Shown: positions 42,159-50,458, numbered from the stretch's first letter. The stretch is 64,000 bases of DNA from Sporomusa malonica (GCF_900176355.1 NZ_FWXI01000017.1:57847-121846), one strand, 5' to 3'. A program made the numbers and translations. The notes: a model not told the origin generated them from the letters alone.

Positions 42159-43591
42159 GCCGTTTCCTCCTTGTGGTTTCTTGCATCAGTATAGTGCAGT
42201 TCACCTGGGCACAATGGTGACAATAGCCTCGCCGAGTTAAGTACCACTGCTGCGGTACTGACATTGAGTAACAAACCGGCGCTTAGAGGGGTGATGATGC
42301 TCGATGAGGCCAAGGCAACACCAAGCAGATTCAGGCCTGTCGCCAAGAGTAAGTTTTGACGGGATACTTGCTCTGTTGCTCGGCCTAACTGGATTAGGTG
42401 GTCAACCTTACTTGGGTCATTTTCGGTTATAATTACATCGGCTGCCGCCAGCGTTGCTGATGAACCTTGGCCCCCCAGCACTACACCAAGATGGCTTGCA
42501 GCTAATGACGACACATCGGTTTCCCTACCTGCCACGAGCAGAATCTTATGATTGTCATTGCGGGCCGTTTCAATAATAGCGGCCGTTTTATCAAAGATTA
42601 CCGTATCGATCTGCGCCGCCATTTCCAAATAGCGTGCATCCTTTACTAAAATCCCTTGCCGCAGACTAGCTGCAACGGCAGCTCCCTGGGCAGTATTACG
42701 GGCTAGCGCAACTGCAACCGGGCAACCTGCTAGGAGTACTGCGATGCTCCGGTGAATATCACGGGTCACAAGTAACAATGCTGTACTAATCGCGGCTGTA
42801 CCGATCAGTAAACGTCGTTCATATAACTCAGATCGTGGCATCAGCCTCCTGTTAGGCAGGTGTACCACCTCCGGCTTGCAGACCGGAGTTGCGTCCATTA
42901 TTTCCGACTGGGGTATCTTACGGAAAACCTCCCTAATCGCGCGGCGCGAGCGGGCCTGCATAACAAATTGAAATAGATTGCTGAGATACACCATCCATAG
43001 AACTGTTAAACCGGTAAGACTCTCACGTAACGTAAGTAATAGCAAAGTAGCACTAAACAATAGTAAATCGCTATTTAGCCGTCTTTTTTCCGCCAGTGCC
43101 TTCACACCACTACGCAGCAGGGGGTAACCTGCAACAATGGTTACAAGCGCACCAAGATTACATATATACCGGGAAGATGCGAACGGGGATCGTCCTACTA
43201 ACACACGTTTGATGATCAAACCAGAGAGAGCCACACCTGTTGCAATGGTGTATATCACCGGCCCGGAGCGTAAATACGAAGACAACTTATCCCTAGCGTG
43301 AGTTGCAACTACCGGTTTTATGCTCTTATAGCTAGGGGCCTCATAACGTTTGCCCACACCTCTTCTAATGAAGGTTTGTATTTCGGCCAGATTAATACGT
43401 GTCGAATCAAATCCAATCAATACACGACCTGATAGCGGATTGGCCTCAACACTAGTGACCCCAACTTGTCGCCGTAGGTAATCGGCCAGATAGTCTGCCA
43501 TTTGCTTATTGTTCCTCATGCCAGGTACCATTATGCGCAGTCTCCCTGGTAACAAATGATACTCATCCAGCTTGATTGCCAGACACTGCAT
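42143..43591 (-). CDS. Pseudo-P-type ATPase lacking actuator and nucleotide-binding domains, with HMA2-like module
   Basis: 482 residues, ATG with AGGGGGG upstream. Residues 11-72 are the HMA2-like module (YHLLPGRLRIMVPG ... RVLIGFDSTR), Cys-less. About eight hydrophobic segments follow. The actuator domain, which would carry TGE, is reduced to a 45-residue linker (about 215-260). The P1B-type CPx helix is AGCPVAVALAR. The phosphorylation site reads IFDKTAAI (Asp334) instead of DKTGT. The sequence then jumps within 25 residues to the region normally after GDGxND (SHLGVVLGGQGSSATLAAADVII), so the N-domain and most of the P-domain are missing. It cannot hydrolyse ATP by the usual mechanism. It is coupled to the intact pump downstream. 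Confidence 0.85.
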   Translation of the reverse strand: MQCLAIKLDEYHLLPGRLRIMVPGMRNNKQMADYLADYLRRQVGVTSVEANPLSGRVLIGFDSTRINLAEIQTFIRRGVGKRYEAPSYKSIKPVVATHARDKLSSYLRSGPVIYTIATGVALSGLIIKRVLVGRSPFASSRYICNLGALVTIVAGYPLLRSGVKALAEKRRLNSDLLLFSATLLLLTLRESLTGLTVLWMVYLSNLFQFVMQARSRRAIREVFRKIPQSEIMDATPVCKPEVVHLPNRRLMPRSELYERRLLIGTAAISTALLLVTRDIHRSIAVLLAGCPVAVALARNTAQGAAVAASLRQGILVKDARYLEMAAQIDTVIFDKTAAIIETARNDNHKILLVAGRETDVSSLAASHLGVVLGGQGSSATLAAADVIITENDPSKVDHLIQLGRATEQVSRQNLLLATGLNLLGVALASSSIITPLSAGLLLNVSTAAVVLNSARLLSPLCPGELHYTDARNHKEETACSYL

Positions 43592-43611
43592 TGGTCGCCC
43601 CCCTTCTTTTT

Positions 43612-43653
43612 GAAAAAAAAAAATAACAGCACGGCATGAACCCTTGCTGTTAT
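43612..43653 (-). terminator. Intrinsic terminator inside the P-type ATPase operon
   Basis: On the minus strand AACAGCA pairs with TGCTGTT around a 14-base loop and is followed by eleven consecutive T. It lies only about 20 bp before the ATG of the pseudo-ATPase, too close for a separate promoter between, so it probably attenuates read-through into the two ATPase genes. Confidence 0.8.
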
Positions 43654-43667
43654 ATATTCTGGTTGTT

Positions 43668-43922
43668 CTAGAACAATTTCATTCTTGTCCATGAAATACC
43701 AGCTAAAAGATTATCACGCGATTCTTTACTTCGCTGTTTGATGTATCCGAATAACTGGCCCAGAAAGTCCTCCCACAGCCGCGCAACCTCATTCTTATTC
43801 TGCGCCGACTGCGCCCTCAACTGGATACTTAAGTCTACAGCCTCTTTCAACTCACGACTGAGTCCGCTCAATTTTTCGGCTAAACGTTCAATTCGAAGTT
43901 GCTGCTCGCTCCCTATTGACAT
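43668..43922 (-). CDS. Small coiled-coil protein of the P-type ATPase locus
   Basis: An 84-residue protein that is almost entirely heptad-like helix (QLRIERLAEKLSGLSRELKEAVDLS), rich in Leu, Glu, Arg and Lys. It has no membrane segment and ends in ISWTRMKLF. The ATG is preceded by GAGGTGAG. It starts 11 bp after the stop of the 205-residue protein gene and is followed by the internal terminator. No family recognised; a bridging or oligomerisation role is suggested only by the coiled coil and the operon. Confidence 0.7.
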   Translation of the reverse strand: MSIGSEQQLRIERLAEKLSGLSRELKEAVDLSIQLRAQSAQNKNEVARLWEDFLGQLFGYIKQRSKESRDNLLAGISWTRMKLF

Positions 43923-43933
43923 TCTATCTCACC

Positions 43934-44551
43934 TCATTGAGTTAAATCCGGATTATCAATGCCACCGTCAACCGGCAACTCATCAAAGGAAGCTTCGATG
44001 GACTGTTTGAACTTATCAAATTGGGCCTCTGCCATCAAGTCTTCCAGATCCTCTTTGACGCCGCTAAACAGTCCTTGGGCTTGTTCTCCTAGTTCCATTA
44101 CGCCCTGGACAGTCTTTAACACTAATGGTCGCAGAGTCTCTCGGACACTCGGAACCAGCACAGCTCCTACCAACGCTGCCGCCAGCCAGAAACCGGGGGT
44201 TCGTCCAGTACTTGACTTGACGCGATGATTAAATTGCCGGTTTAGACGTCCGACCCCACCCATATCGGGGCTGACCTCTACCAATTCAATAAGTTCCGCC
44301 AAACTCATCAATTCTCTTCGCTCTTGCTCTATCATCTGCCGCAAGGCCTTGAGGGCGTATGGGTCAGTTATCGTAGACATCCGCCGCTCATAGCTCTGTA
44401 CAGCTGCCAATTTGGCCTCAAATACCTGTTCCAAACCGGCAATCGTCTCTTCGTTTGAAGACTGGACGACTCTCTCTTTTAGCCGTTTGCTTCTGCTTGA
44501 CGGTGGTTGTTCCTGGCGTTCAGCTTTCGGCTGTCCGTCCATGTTTTGCAT
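43934..44551 (-). CDS. Coiled-coil plus membrane-segment protein with DUF5132-like tail
   Basis: A 205-residue protein. The N-terminal 45 residues are charged and low-complexity. Residues 46-105 form a helical hairpin (LEQVFEAKLAAVQSYERRMSTI ... LRQMIEQERRELMSLAELIELV; each part separately). A membrane segment follows at about 123-140 (GFWLAAALVGAVLVPSV), then LRPLVLKTVQGVMELGEQAQ and SGVKEDLEDLMAEAQ, the motif shared with the divergent 160-residue protein. The ATG at 44551 follows GGGGGAAGGG; a TTG at 44569 lies inside that site. It resembles DUF5132 proteins in the C-terminal half. Function unknown. Confidence 0.72.
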   Translation of the reverse strand: MQNMDGQPKAERQEQPPSSRSKRLKERVVQSSNEETIAGLEQVFEAKLAAVQSYERRMSTITDPYALKALRQMIEQERRELMSLAELIELVEVSPDMGGVGRLNRQFNHRVKSSTGRTPGFWLAAALVGAVLVPSVRETLRPLVLKTVQGVMELGEQAQGLFSGVKEDLEDLMAEAQFDKFKQSIEASFDELPVDGGIDNPDLTQ

Positions 44552-44661
44552 TGTGTCCCTTCCCCCCAAATTTCAATTGCATTCGTTATATTGTCCAAAA
44601 TGTACCAGGTATATACCGGCGACTTTTGAAAACTAAGAAACCATGTACCAACAATAAAAGA

Positions 44662-44682
44662 AGCACCTTAGTTAAGGGTGCT
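44662..44682 (-). terminator. Terminator-like hairpin after the DUF697-like gene
   Basis: AGCACCcTT pairs with AAGGTGCT (minus strand) and is followed by TCTTTTATT. It overlaps the last codons of the DUF697-like gene, 110 bp before the next gene of the locus. Confidence 0.6.
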
Positions 44683-45640
44683 CATGAAAACCTTCCGTTC
44701 TCTGATTTATCATATTGTTTACTACTTTTACCCCTTCCGCGTAATGCTCACGAATACTGTCACGGAAGAAGCACCCATTTACTTTTTGCCGATAACTAAT
44801 AGACGTAAAAATTGCCTCGCCGATGGCATATGTAAAAGCATAGGCCAGCGCCCCTTTGGCCACCATCCCTGCCCGCGCGGGCAGCTTCCCAATAATACTG
44901 GTAGCTGTACTTTGAGCCAATAAAGCCATGCCAGTCAGTATTCCAATTTCAGGTAGTTGACGATATGGTACGACAGTGTACCCCGATAGGCCTACTAATT
45001 CAAATAGCATCTTCATTTCATTAAGAGAAAGAATGATGAAATCTGAAATGCCTTCAAAGGGTATAGAAACCATCTGATGTGGACCTGGAACTGTATTTGG
45101 CACTGAAGTAATGACCGCCCAGGCTGTATTCTGGAACGCTGTATCCTGAATAACAATGGTTGCATGCTCCCGCCGAAATACTGCGAAGTGATAGGCAAGT
45201 GCAAAGCGCAGGTCGTTATGAGCAGCTAATACTTGGGTTGGTAAATGCTTATTGCCGCTATTGTCAAATATATATACCTCTGTTTTAAAACGCCGGACTT
45301 GATTGACGTATTCTGGGCTCACAATACAAAACGTCGTCGATTTGATGAGTTTCTCATCAAGCTTTTCATTCAGATTCCCAATATAAATAGACGTTATATA
45401 TCTTGTCAACAGCCGGGTATTGCATTTTACTTGCATCGGAGATTGATCTGAACTCGCCTGGCCCGGAAAGGAACTCAGCCATTTTTTCATTGCCGCTACA
45501 TCCCTTTCAGAACCGATAAGGCCAATATGTAAGTTTTGTTGACAGAGTCTATTTATCTCATGCCAATTGATTCTCTTCAATTCATTCCAGGCTCTGCCGA
45601 GAATATTGAGACCGTTAGGGCTTGTATCTTTCTTCGCCAT
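44672..45640 (-). CDS. DUF697/YcjF-like membrane protein of the P-type ATPase locus
   Basis: A 322-residue protein. The N-terminal 220 residues have a Rossmann-like or degenerate GTPase look (LHIGLIGSERDVAAMKKWL in place of a P-loop, no GxxxxGKS). The C-terminal 100 residues carry the DUF697 pattern: VGLSGYTVVPYRQLPEIGIL, hydrophobic MALLAQSTATSIIGKLP, and AKGALAYAFTYAIGEAIF. In related proteins a true GTPase domain precedes DUF697; here the nucleotide-binding motif is not apparent. The ATG at 45640 has GGGAGGG upstream, against an in-frame ATG at 45676 without such a site. It is the first gene of the minus-strand unit with the pump. Confidence 0.75.
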   Translation of the reverse strand: MAKKDTSPNGLNILGRAWNELKRINWHEINRLCQQNLHIGLIGSERDVAAMKKWLSSFPGQASSDQSPMQVKCNTRLLTRYITSIYIGNLNEKLDEKLIKSTTFCIVSPEYVNQVRRFKTEVYIFDNSGNKHLPTQVLAAHNDLRFALAYHFAVFRREHATIVIQDTAFQNTAWAVITSVPNTVPGPHQMVSIPFEGISDFIILSLNEMKMLFELVGLSGYTVVPYRQLPEIGILTGMALLAQSTATSIIGKLPARAGMVAKGALAYAFTYAIGEAIFTSISYRQKVNGCFFRDSIREHYAEGVKVVNNMINQRTEGFHEHP

Positions 45641-45811
45641 GTTTAGCCCTCCCATCGTTTTTTTTAATTTTCCCATTCACTCGGCTTCTATCCAATGCTA
45701 AAACCAATAAATATTATCATGAATTTTCCAGGTATGTAGAACTCTGGCTGTGGTAATTCTAAAACAAGTACTTTTTCATTTTGAGAAACTGCAACCATGG
45801 AGGTGACTACT

Positions 45812-45991
45812 ATGCATTGGTTGCTCATGCGTCCCGCCATTGGCTGGGGAGCCTTCTTGCTCATTCACGCACTCGGAATCCCAGCAGTATACCGAATAGG
45901 AAAAATGTGTGCCGCAAAAGAGGGACATAAACAAGGAGCTGCTGCCTGCTATGAATCCAGGGCAGAGGATGAGGTTTTTATGGAGCATTAG
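45812..45991 (+). CDS. Small membrane protein (59 aa) at the edge of the P-type ATPase locus
   Basis: A 59-residue protein with one N-terminal hydrophobic segment (PAIGWGAFLLIHALGIPAVY) and a charged C-terminal tail with two Cys (KMCAAKEG, AACYES). The ATG at 45812 has GGAGGTGA at 45799-45806; an earlier in-frame ATG at 45797 overlaps that site and is rejected. It is divergent from the DUF697-like gene and ends before a strong terminator. A similar short arrangement (helix, then IGKMCAAKEGHK) suggests a DUF5132-related small partner, but this is weak. Confidence 0.6.
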   Translation: MHWLLMRPAIGWGAFLLIHALGIPAVYRIGKMCAAKEGHKQGAAACYESRAEDEVFMEH

Positions 45992-46037
45992 AAGCGAAAC
46001 AGATAGATGGTTCAAGACCACTCTTTTGGAGTAAAAA

Positions 46038-46087
46038 AGAAACCCACTGCCTCAGGCCTATTTCAAGGCTTTTGCAGTGGGTTTCTT
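46038..46087. terminator. Terminator after the small membrane protein gene
   Basis: AAGAAACCCACTGC pairs with GCAGTGGGTTTCTT around an AGGCC/GGCTT-containing loop, followed by AGTCTTTTG. Confidence 0.85.
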
Positions 46088-46228
46088 AGTCTTTTGCTCC
46101 GGAGAGAATTTTGGCGAATTAATACAAAATTAACCAGCCCTTAATCTATTAGTTATTAATTTATATTAAAATTATTCTTGAGTATCATTCTTAAATGTTT
46201 CAAATTTAATTTGATTAGAGGTGATTTT

Positions 46229-47578
46229 GTGACTAATTTGACAGCTCTTCTGGTGAGTAAGCCTATCAAGAATATTAAATTTGCTGTTTTATCAGATACG
46301 CACTATTATTATCCGCAACTCGGTACAACTGGTGAGGCATTTCAAGCTCACCTTGCCAGTGACAGGAAAATGCTGATAGAAAGTGAAGCCATATTAATCA
46401 GTACTTTGGAAGCGCTCAAGAGAAGTGATGCCCAATTTGTATTGGTTTGCGGCGATCTCACTAAAGACGGGGAATACATTTGCCATCAACGCTTTGCCAA
46501 TTACATGAGTGAATTAACCAGTATAGGGAAAAAGGTATATGTAATTAACGGTAATCATGATATTTATAATCCGTACGCTTATAGCTACAGTGGCTCTACC
46601 CAAACCCGAATACAAAATACTTCACCCAGCGATTTTAAAAGTATCTACCGGCCATATGGCTATGGTCAGGCAATTGCAGTAGATCCAAATTCCTTGAGTT
46701 ACGTTGTGGAGCCAGTCGAAGGTCTCCGCATCATCGCCATGGATTCCTGTATCTATGACAGCAACAACACTGTTCCCTTAACAGAAGGCACTCTCATAGC
46801 AGATCGGCTACATTGGATAAAAAAACAGCTTAAAGATGCCGCTTCCAAAGGAAAGACGGTTTTGGGCATAATGCATCATGGTATTGTACCTCACTTTTCA
46901 TTAAAACCAACTTACTTCTCTGAATACCTTTTGACTAACTATGAGCAAGCAGCGAAAGAGCTCAGTAGTTTGGGAATGAAAGTGGTATTCACTGGTCACT
47001 TCCACGCACAAAATATTGCTGAGAAAATAATCAGTGTCAACAACAATTACCTGATCGATATTGAAACAGGCTCCTTAGTTACTTATCCTGTTCCTTACCG
47101 AATGGTTGAAATGACTTCTGACTTTAAGAAGTTAGAAATTACATCCGCAAAGATACTTAACGCTAATTGCAATACAGGTGTCCTAGATTTTCAAACTTAT
47201 GCAAGCGAATTCACCGCGCAAAAGATCAAGGAACAATTTGTTCAGCAATTCGCTGTAATCCTGATGCAAGCACAACCTGATCTTACATTAGCACAAGCTT
47301 TGGAATTTGCCGCTTCACTGGCAGCACAACAAATTAACAAAATTACTGTCAGTGATTTGTTTGTCAATGCTATGCTAGCTCATTATCAAGGCGATGAAAA
47401 ACCGGACGCGCCGACACGAGCCATTTATCAAACCCTAGCTTCTTCTACCGATCCAAACTGTCAAGTACTTGGCGAGTTCTTACTGTCGCTTGGCGCTGAC
47501 AGCTATCTGGCTGATAACACGGTTACCATCGACTTAACTACCGGAAAATCTGTAATCAACCTTTTAAATGCAATATGA
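46229..47578 (+). CDS. Calcineurin-like metallophosphoesterase
   Basis: A 449-residue metallophosphoesterase. All five motifs are present: DTHYY (metal Asp/His), CGDLTKDG, INGNHD, MHHG and FTGHFHAQN. No signal peptide or membrane anchor is visible in the chosen form. The frame opens at an ATG at 46178 without a ribosome site. GTG at 46229 follows AGAGGTG at five-base spacing and begins (M)TNLTALL, and is preferred. The C-terminal 140 residues form an extra helical domain. The substrate is unknown. It is a single-gene unit ending at a terminator. Confidence 0.85.
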   Translation: MTNLTALLVSKPIKNIKFAVLSDTHYYYPQLGTTGEAFQAHLASDRKMLIESEAILISTLEALKRSDAQFVLVCGDLTKDGEYICHQRFANYMSELTSIGKKVYVINGNHDIYNPYAYSYSGSTQTRIQNTSPSDFKSIYRPYGYGQAIAVDPNSLSYVVEPVEGLRIIAMDSCIYDSNNTVPLTEGTLIADRLHWIKKQLKDAASKGKTVLGIMHHGIVPHFSLKPTYFSEYLLTNYEQAAKELSSLGMKVVFTGHFHAQNIAEKIISVNNNYLIDIETGSLVTYPVPYRMVEMTSDFKKLEITSAKILNANCNTGVLDFQTYASEFTAQKIKEQFVQQFAVILMQAQPDLTLAQALEFAASLAAQQINKITVSDLFVNAMLAHYQGDEKPDAPTRAIYQTLASSTDPNCQVLGEFLLSLGADSYLADNTVTIDLTTGKSVINLLNAI

Positions 47579-47644
47579 TAAAAAGTGATGATCGGCTCCG
47601 GGCCTCTTTCCTACTTGCCTGCCTCAATGCCTAATACGTGCCAC

Positions 47645-47673
47645 AGCACCGTTAATGCACTCGGTGCTTTTTT
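47645..47673 (+). terminator. Terminator after the metallophosphoesterase gene
   Basis: AGCACCG pairs with CGGTGCT around ten bases, followed by six T. Confidence 0.82.
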
Positions 47674-47699
47674 CTTTGTCCGGCTTGATGTTTTGCCGC

Positions 47700-48002
47700 T
47701 TAATGGGGCACCTTCTTTTCGCTATCTACGATCAAGCATGTGGAATCACTTAGTATAGCATCCTTAATTTGCTTCTTTTTATCAATGTGGTGTCCACTAG
47801 ATATATCAATCGAAGTGCTTCCATTTGCCCTGAAATGGAAATCCACAAAAAAGCCTGAACCATCGGCTTCTATTTCTACTCTATGGCGGTGTCCACCTTT
47901 ATGAATCAAGTCTGAAACGGTAAATTCTTTATAATTTTCAGAACAGAACCTTTTAGTAGTAGAAACAATTTTTTCTCTATTTAGCATTTTTTCTCTACTC
48001 AT
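47700..48002 (-). CDS. Hypothetical protein (100 aa)
   Basis: A 100-residue soluble protein that I do not recognise. It begins with Met-rich alternatives (MSREKMLNREKI; the second Met is at 47987) and shows a beta-rich core, GGHRHRVEIEADGSGFFVDFHFR-type strand pattern, followed by SSGHHIDKKKQIKDAIL. Three His lie in GGHRHR and SGHH. AGGGG is present about 12 bases before the first ATG, so the start is uncertain. It is transcribed alone, towards the metallophosphoesterase terminator. Confidence 0.55.
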   Translation of the reverse strand: MSREKMLNREKIVSTTKRFCSENYKEFTVSDLIHKGGHRHRVEIEADGSGFFVDFHFRANGSTSIDISSGHHIDKKKQIKDAILSDSTCLIVDSEKKVPH

Positions 48003-48201
48003 TAGTAATACTACCCCTCATTCATATGTCCATTATTTAAAAACCATTTGTTATCGACGGGACTTATATTATACTGATAAGTTAGCAAAGTCAATGCTTA
48101 GGCCCTATTTTTACATGTTTTTAAAACAATGTACGGGGCGGCAGCATTTTTATCATATCCTGGCATACAAAATGGTAATTTGCTAAAGAAAATGGTTGAA
48201 G

Positions 48202-48234
48202 AGCCCAAGCCTTAATAGTTAAAGGTTTGGGCTT
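48202..48234. terminator. Isolated terminator-like hairpin
   Basis: AGCCCAAgCCTT pairs with AAAGGTTTGGGCTT around a seven-base loop. No gene ends nearby; it lies between the 100-aa gene and the methyltransferase operon promoter and may insulate the two. Confidence 0.6.
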
Positions 48235-48250
48235 AAGTATTATCCAAAAT

Positions 48251-48345
48251 TACTAAAAACTAACAAAAACTTATTGCACTTTTAATATTATCGGTTTATC
48301 ATACTATTAAGTTCAGTTTTATTAGTTTATGTTTGTTTTGATCGT
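48251..48345 (+). promoter_or_regulatory. Upstream region of the methyltransferase-ABC-radical SAM operon with T-rich motif copies
   Basis: CAGTTTTATTAGTTTATGTTTG (48314-48335; shown in two parts as CAGTTTTATTAG and TTTATGTTTG) and CTAACAAAAACTTATT (48260-48275, inverse strand TTTTTGTTAG) resemble sequences upstream of tonB (60491-60516) and at 60931-60985. These may be binding sites for a shared regulator. No riboswitch of the cobalamin type was recognised here. No clear -35/-10 pair is assigned. Confidence 0.4.
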
Positions 48346-48395
48346 TCTTGCTGAAATTCAGCATCTCATTAGAAACTACATAGGAGGCTCCTATC

Positions 48396-49409
48396 ATGAT
48401 TAACGTCAATTTATGTGAAAAACTGCCTGTCGATCCTTCACCCGTCCAAAACCTGATCACTCAGGGAATCGTTTACGAATTAGCTGCCCTTGCCGCTAAA
48501 GAAGGTGTGTTTACCGCTCTGACTGTTGAAAAGACGGCGTCCAGGCTGGCCAGTGAATTGACTTGGGATGAAACAATAACTGAGCTTGTGCTAGAGGTGC
48601 TTGTCCAATCAGGATATTTGGTTTGCTCCAAAGGGTACTATTTGGCTATCGAAGCAGTGGGACAATATCTGCACAAAGGCAGCCCATGGTTTCTTGCCGA
48701 TTCCCTGCTGCCCGAGTTTCCCATCGGCTCTTTTGCCCACAGAGCGCTTCAAGCTCTTAACAACAATGCCTTTACCCCCTGTTGTCATGAAGAAGCCCCA
48801 ACCCACACAGAGCGTCTGCGTGGCATTGGCGCTCGCGCCGTGGCCAGCGAATTTGTCCAGACCACTGTCCAGTCAGTAAACCTTGACCAGAAGGAACACT
48901 TATTGGATTTAGGCGGGGGCCATGGTTTTTACAGCATTGCTTTTGCTCAAAGATATCCTAATCTGACTGTCACGTTATTTGATGTTCCCGCCATCGCTGC
49001 TCTTGCCTCAGCATCCATCCACGATTACGGCTTAAGTTCTCGCATGCATACCCTGTCAGGTAATTTTTTAGAGGAGGACATCGGGTCTGGTTACGATGTC
49101 ATTCTATGCTCACTTATCTTGTCCCCTCCTACCCTGGAAACGGTGCTGAATAAAGTACGCTCCGCATTAATACCAGGCGGAACACTGATTGTGCGTGTCC
49201 ATATCAGCGGCACGCATCCCACCCTTTCGGGCAGCATTAACCGCCTGTTTTGCGCCCTCAATGGCCACCGGAAAATGTATGAGTTGGCTGAATGGAAAAA
49301 CTGGATAACCGAGCACGGCTTCCAAGATGTACAGACTGCCAACATAACCGATATCGTTGCGGTGCTGACAGCAACCCGTCCGCTATCAGCCGTTGGAGGT
49401 TTACGATGA
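48396..49409 (+). CDS. SAM-dependent O-methyltransferase (methyltransferase 2 family)
   Basis: A 337-residue methyltransferase with an N-terminal winged-helix dimerisation domain (about 15-95) and a C-terminal Rossmann domain. The SAM-binding motif is LLDLGGGHGFYS near residue 169, the acidic loop is TLFDVP, and the later motif is LIPGGTLIVRV. Such enzymes methylate small hydroxylated aromatics or related metabolites. It heads an operon with an ABC metal-chelate importer and overlaps the next start by 4 bp, so it may modify a chelator or its metabolite. AGGAGG precedes the ATG. Substrate unknown. Confidence 0.85.
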   Translation: MINVNLCEKLPVDPSPVQNLITQGIVYELAALAAKEGVFTALTVEKTASRLASELTWDETITELVLEVLVQSGYLVCSKGYYLAIEAVGQYLHKGSPWFLADSLLPEFPIGSFAHRALQALNNNAFTPCCHEEAPTHTERLRGIGARAVASEFVQTTVQSVNLDQKEHLLDLGGGHGFYSIAFAQRYPNLTVTLFDVPAIAALASASIHDYGLSSRMHTLSGNFLEEDIGSGYDVILCSLILSPPTLETVLNKVRSALIPGGTLIVRVHISGTHPTLSGSINRLFCALNGHRKMYELAEWKNWITEHGFQDVQTANITDIVAVLTATRPLSAVGGLR

Positions 49410-50452
49410 AAAAATTAATCCTGTTTTTTAGCGTGCTATTCTTATTGATCATACTTACTGCTTGCAGCAAATCTCCTGTTGCAGTCGAAGGTAAAGAGAA
49501 AGCAGCCGAGAGTGCAACAGTTCTACTTACCGACCAGTTAGGACGGCAAGTAGAAATTCCCCGCCATATTCAAAGAATTGCGGCACTCGATCATTTCGAG
49601 GGCCATATCGCTTTTGCGCTAGGACAACAGGACAAATTGGTACATCAGGCTCTTTACGGGAAGCTCGCTCAGGCCATGATAAAAGTAGATGCCAACTTCC
49701 GAGCCAAACCTCAAATACGCCAAGAACAAAAGACGATTACGACCGAATCGTTGGCAGCGCTAAATCCGCAAGTCATCTTTATCAACTCCTCCTTTGATAA
49801 AACGCAATTACTGCAATTCGAGAGCGCAGGCATGAAGGTAATTGCCCTCAAAGGCGAAACCTTAGCGGACAGTTATGAAGCTGTGAGATTAATGGCCAAA
49901 GTACTCGGATGCGAAGACAGAGGAGAAAAATATATTGCAGCCTGTGACAAACTGCTGCAGCTTGTTAAAGATCGGACAAGCGGTATTCCAGTCGACAAAC
50001 GACTTAACGTCTTGTTTACAGGGCCAAGAGATGTTTTTTCGGTTGCTACCAAAGACATGCTGCAGTCGTCCATCATCGAAACAGCAGGCGGAAAAAATGC
50101 AGCCAGTGAAATAAAAGGCTACTGGATTACGGTATCGCCAGAACAAATCTCTACCTGGAATCCTGATGTAATTTTTCTCGGGTCATCACTCGATACTTAT
50201 AGCCCTGATGCATTGTATACCAATCCTCATTTTGCCACTGTCAAAGCTGTACAGGATAAGCGGGTTTATTCTTTTCCTTCTACTATTGGCTGGTGGGACT
50301 ACCCTGCGCCCCGTCATATCCTGGGAACAATATGGGCTGCAAAAACTTTGTATCCAGAAAATTTTTCCGATATTGATATGATAAAAGTCGCTGATGAATT
50401 CTATTTTGAATTTCTCGGGCATTCATTTACCGAATTAGGTGGAAAGTTGTAG
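49406..50452 (+). CDS. FecB-type iron/metal-chelate ABC substrate-binding lipoprotein
   Basis: A 348-residue extracytoplasmic receptor of the FecB/BtuF class. The lipobox TACS follows a hydrophobic segment. Features are LTDQLGRQVEIPRHIQRIA at the mature N-terminus (in parts: LTDQLGRQVEIP, RHIQRIA), VIFINSSFD, and WWDYPAPRHILG near the C-terminus. The ATG at 49406 overlaps the methyltransferase stop and has TTGGAGG upstream; longer readings are rejected. It feeds the FecCD-like permease and FepC-like ATPase downstream. The ligand is unknown. Confidence 0.87.
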   Translation: MKKLILFFSVLFLLIILTACSKSPVAVEGKEKAAESATVLLTDQLGRQVEIPRHIQRIAALDHFEGHIAFALGQQDKLVHQALYGKLAQAMIKVDANFRAKPQIRQEQKTITTESLAALNPQVIFINSSFDKTQLLQFESAGMKVIALKGETLADSYEAVRLMAKVLGCEDRGEKYIAACDKLLQLVKDRTSGIPVDKRLNVLFTGPRDVFSVATKDMLQSSIIETAGGKNAASEIKGYWITVSPEQISTWNPDVIFLGSSLDTYSPDALYTNPHFATVKAVQDKRVYSFPSTIGWWDYPAPRHILGTIWAAKTLYPENFSDIDMIKVADEFYFEFLGHSFTELGGKL

Positions 50453-50458
50453 AAAACT

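Noticed and set aside
48003..48395. Possible cobalamin riboswitch upstream of the methyltransferase-FecBCD operon
   Set aside because: No B12-box-like or other conserved cobalamin aptamer sequence was found, so the transporter is not assigned to vitamin B12.
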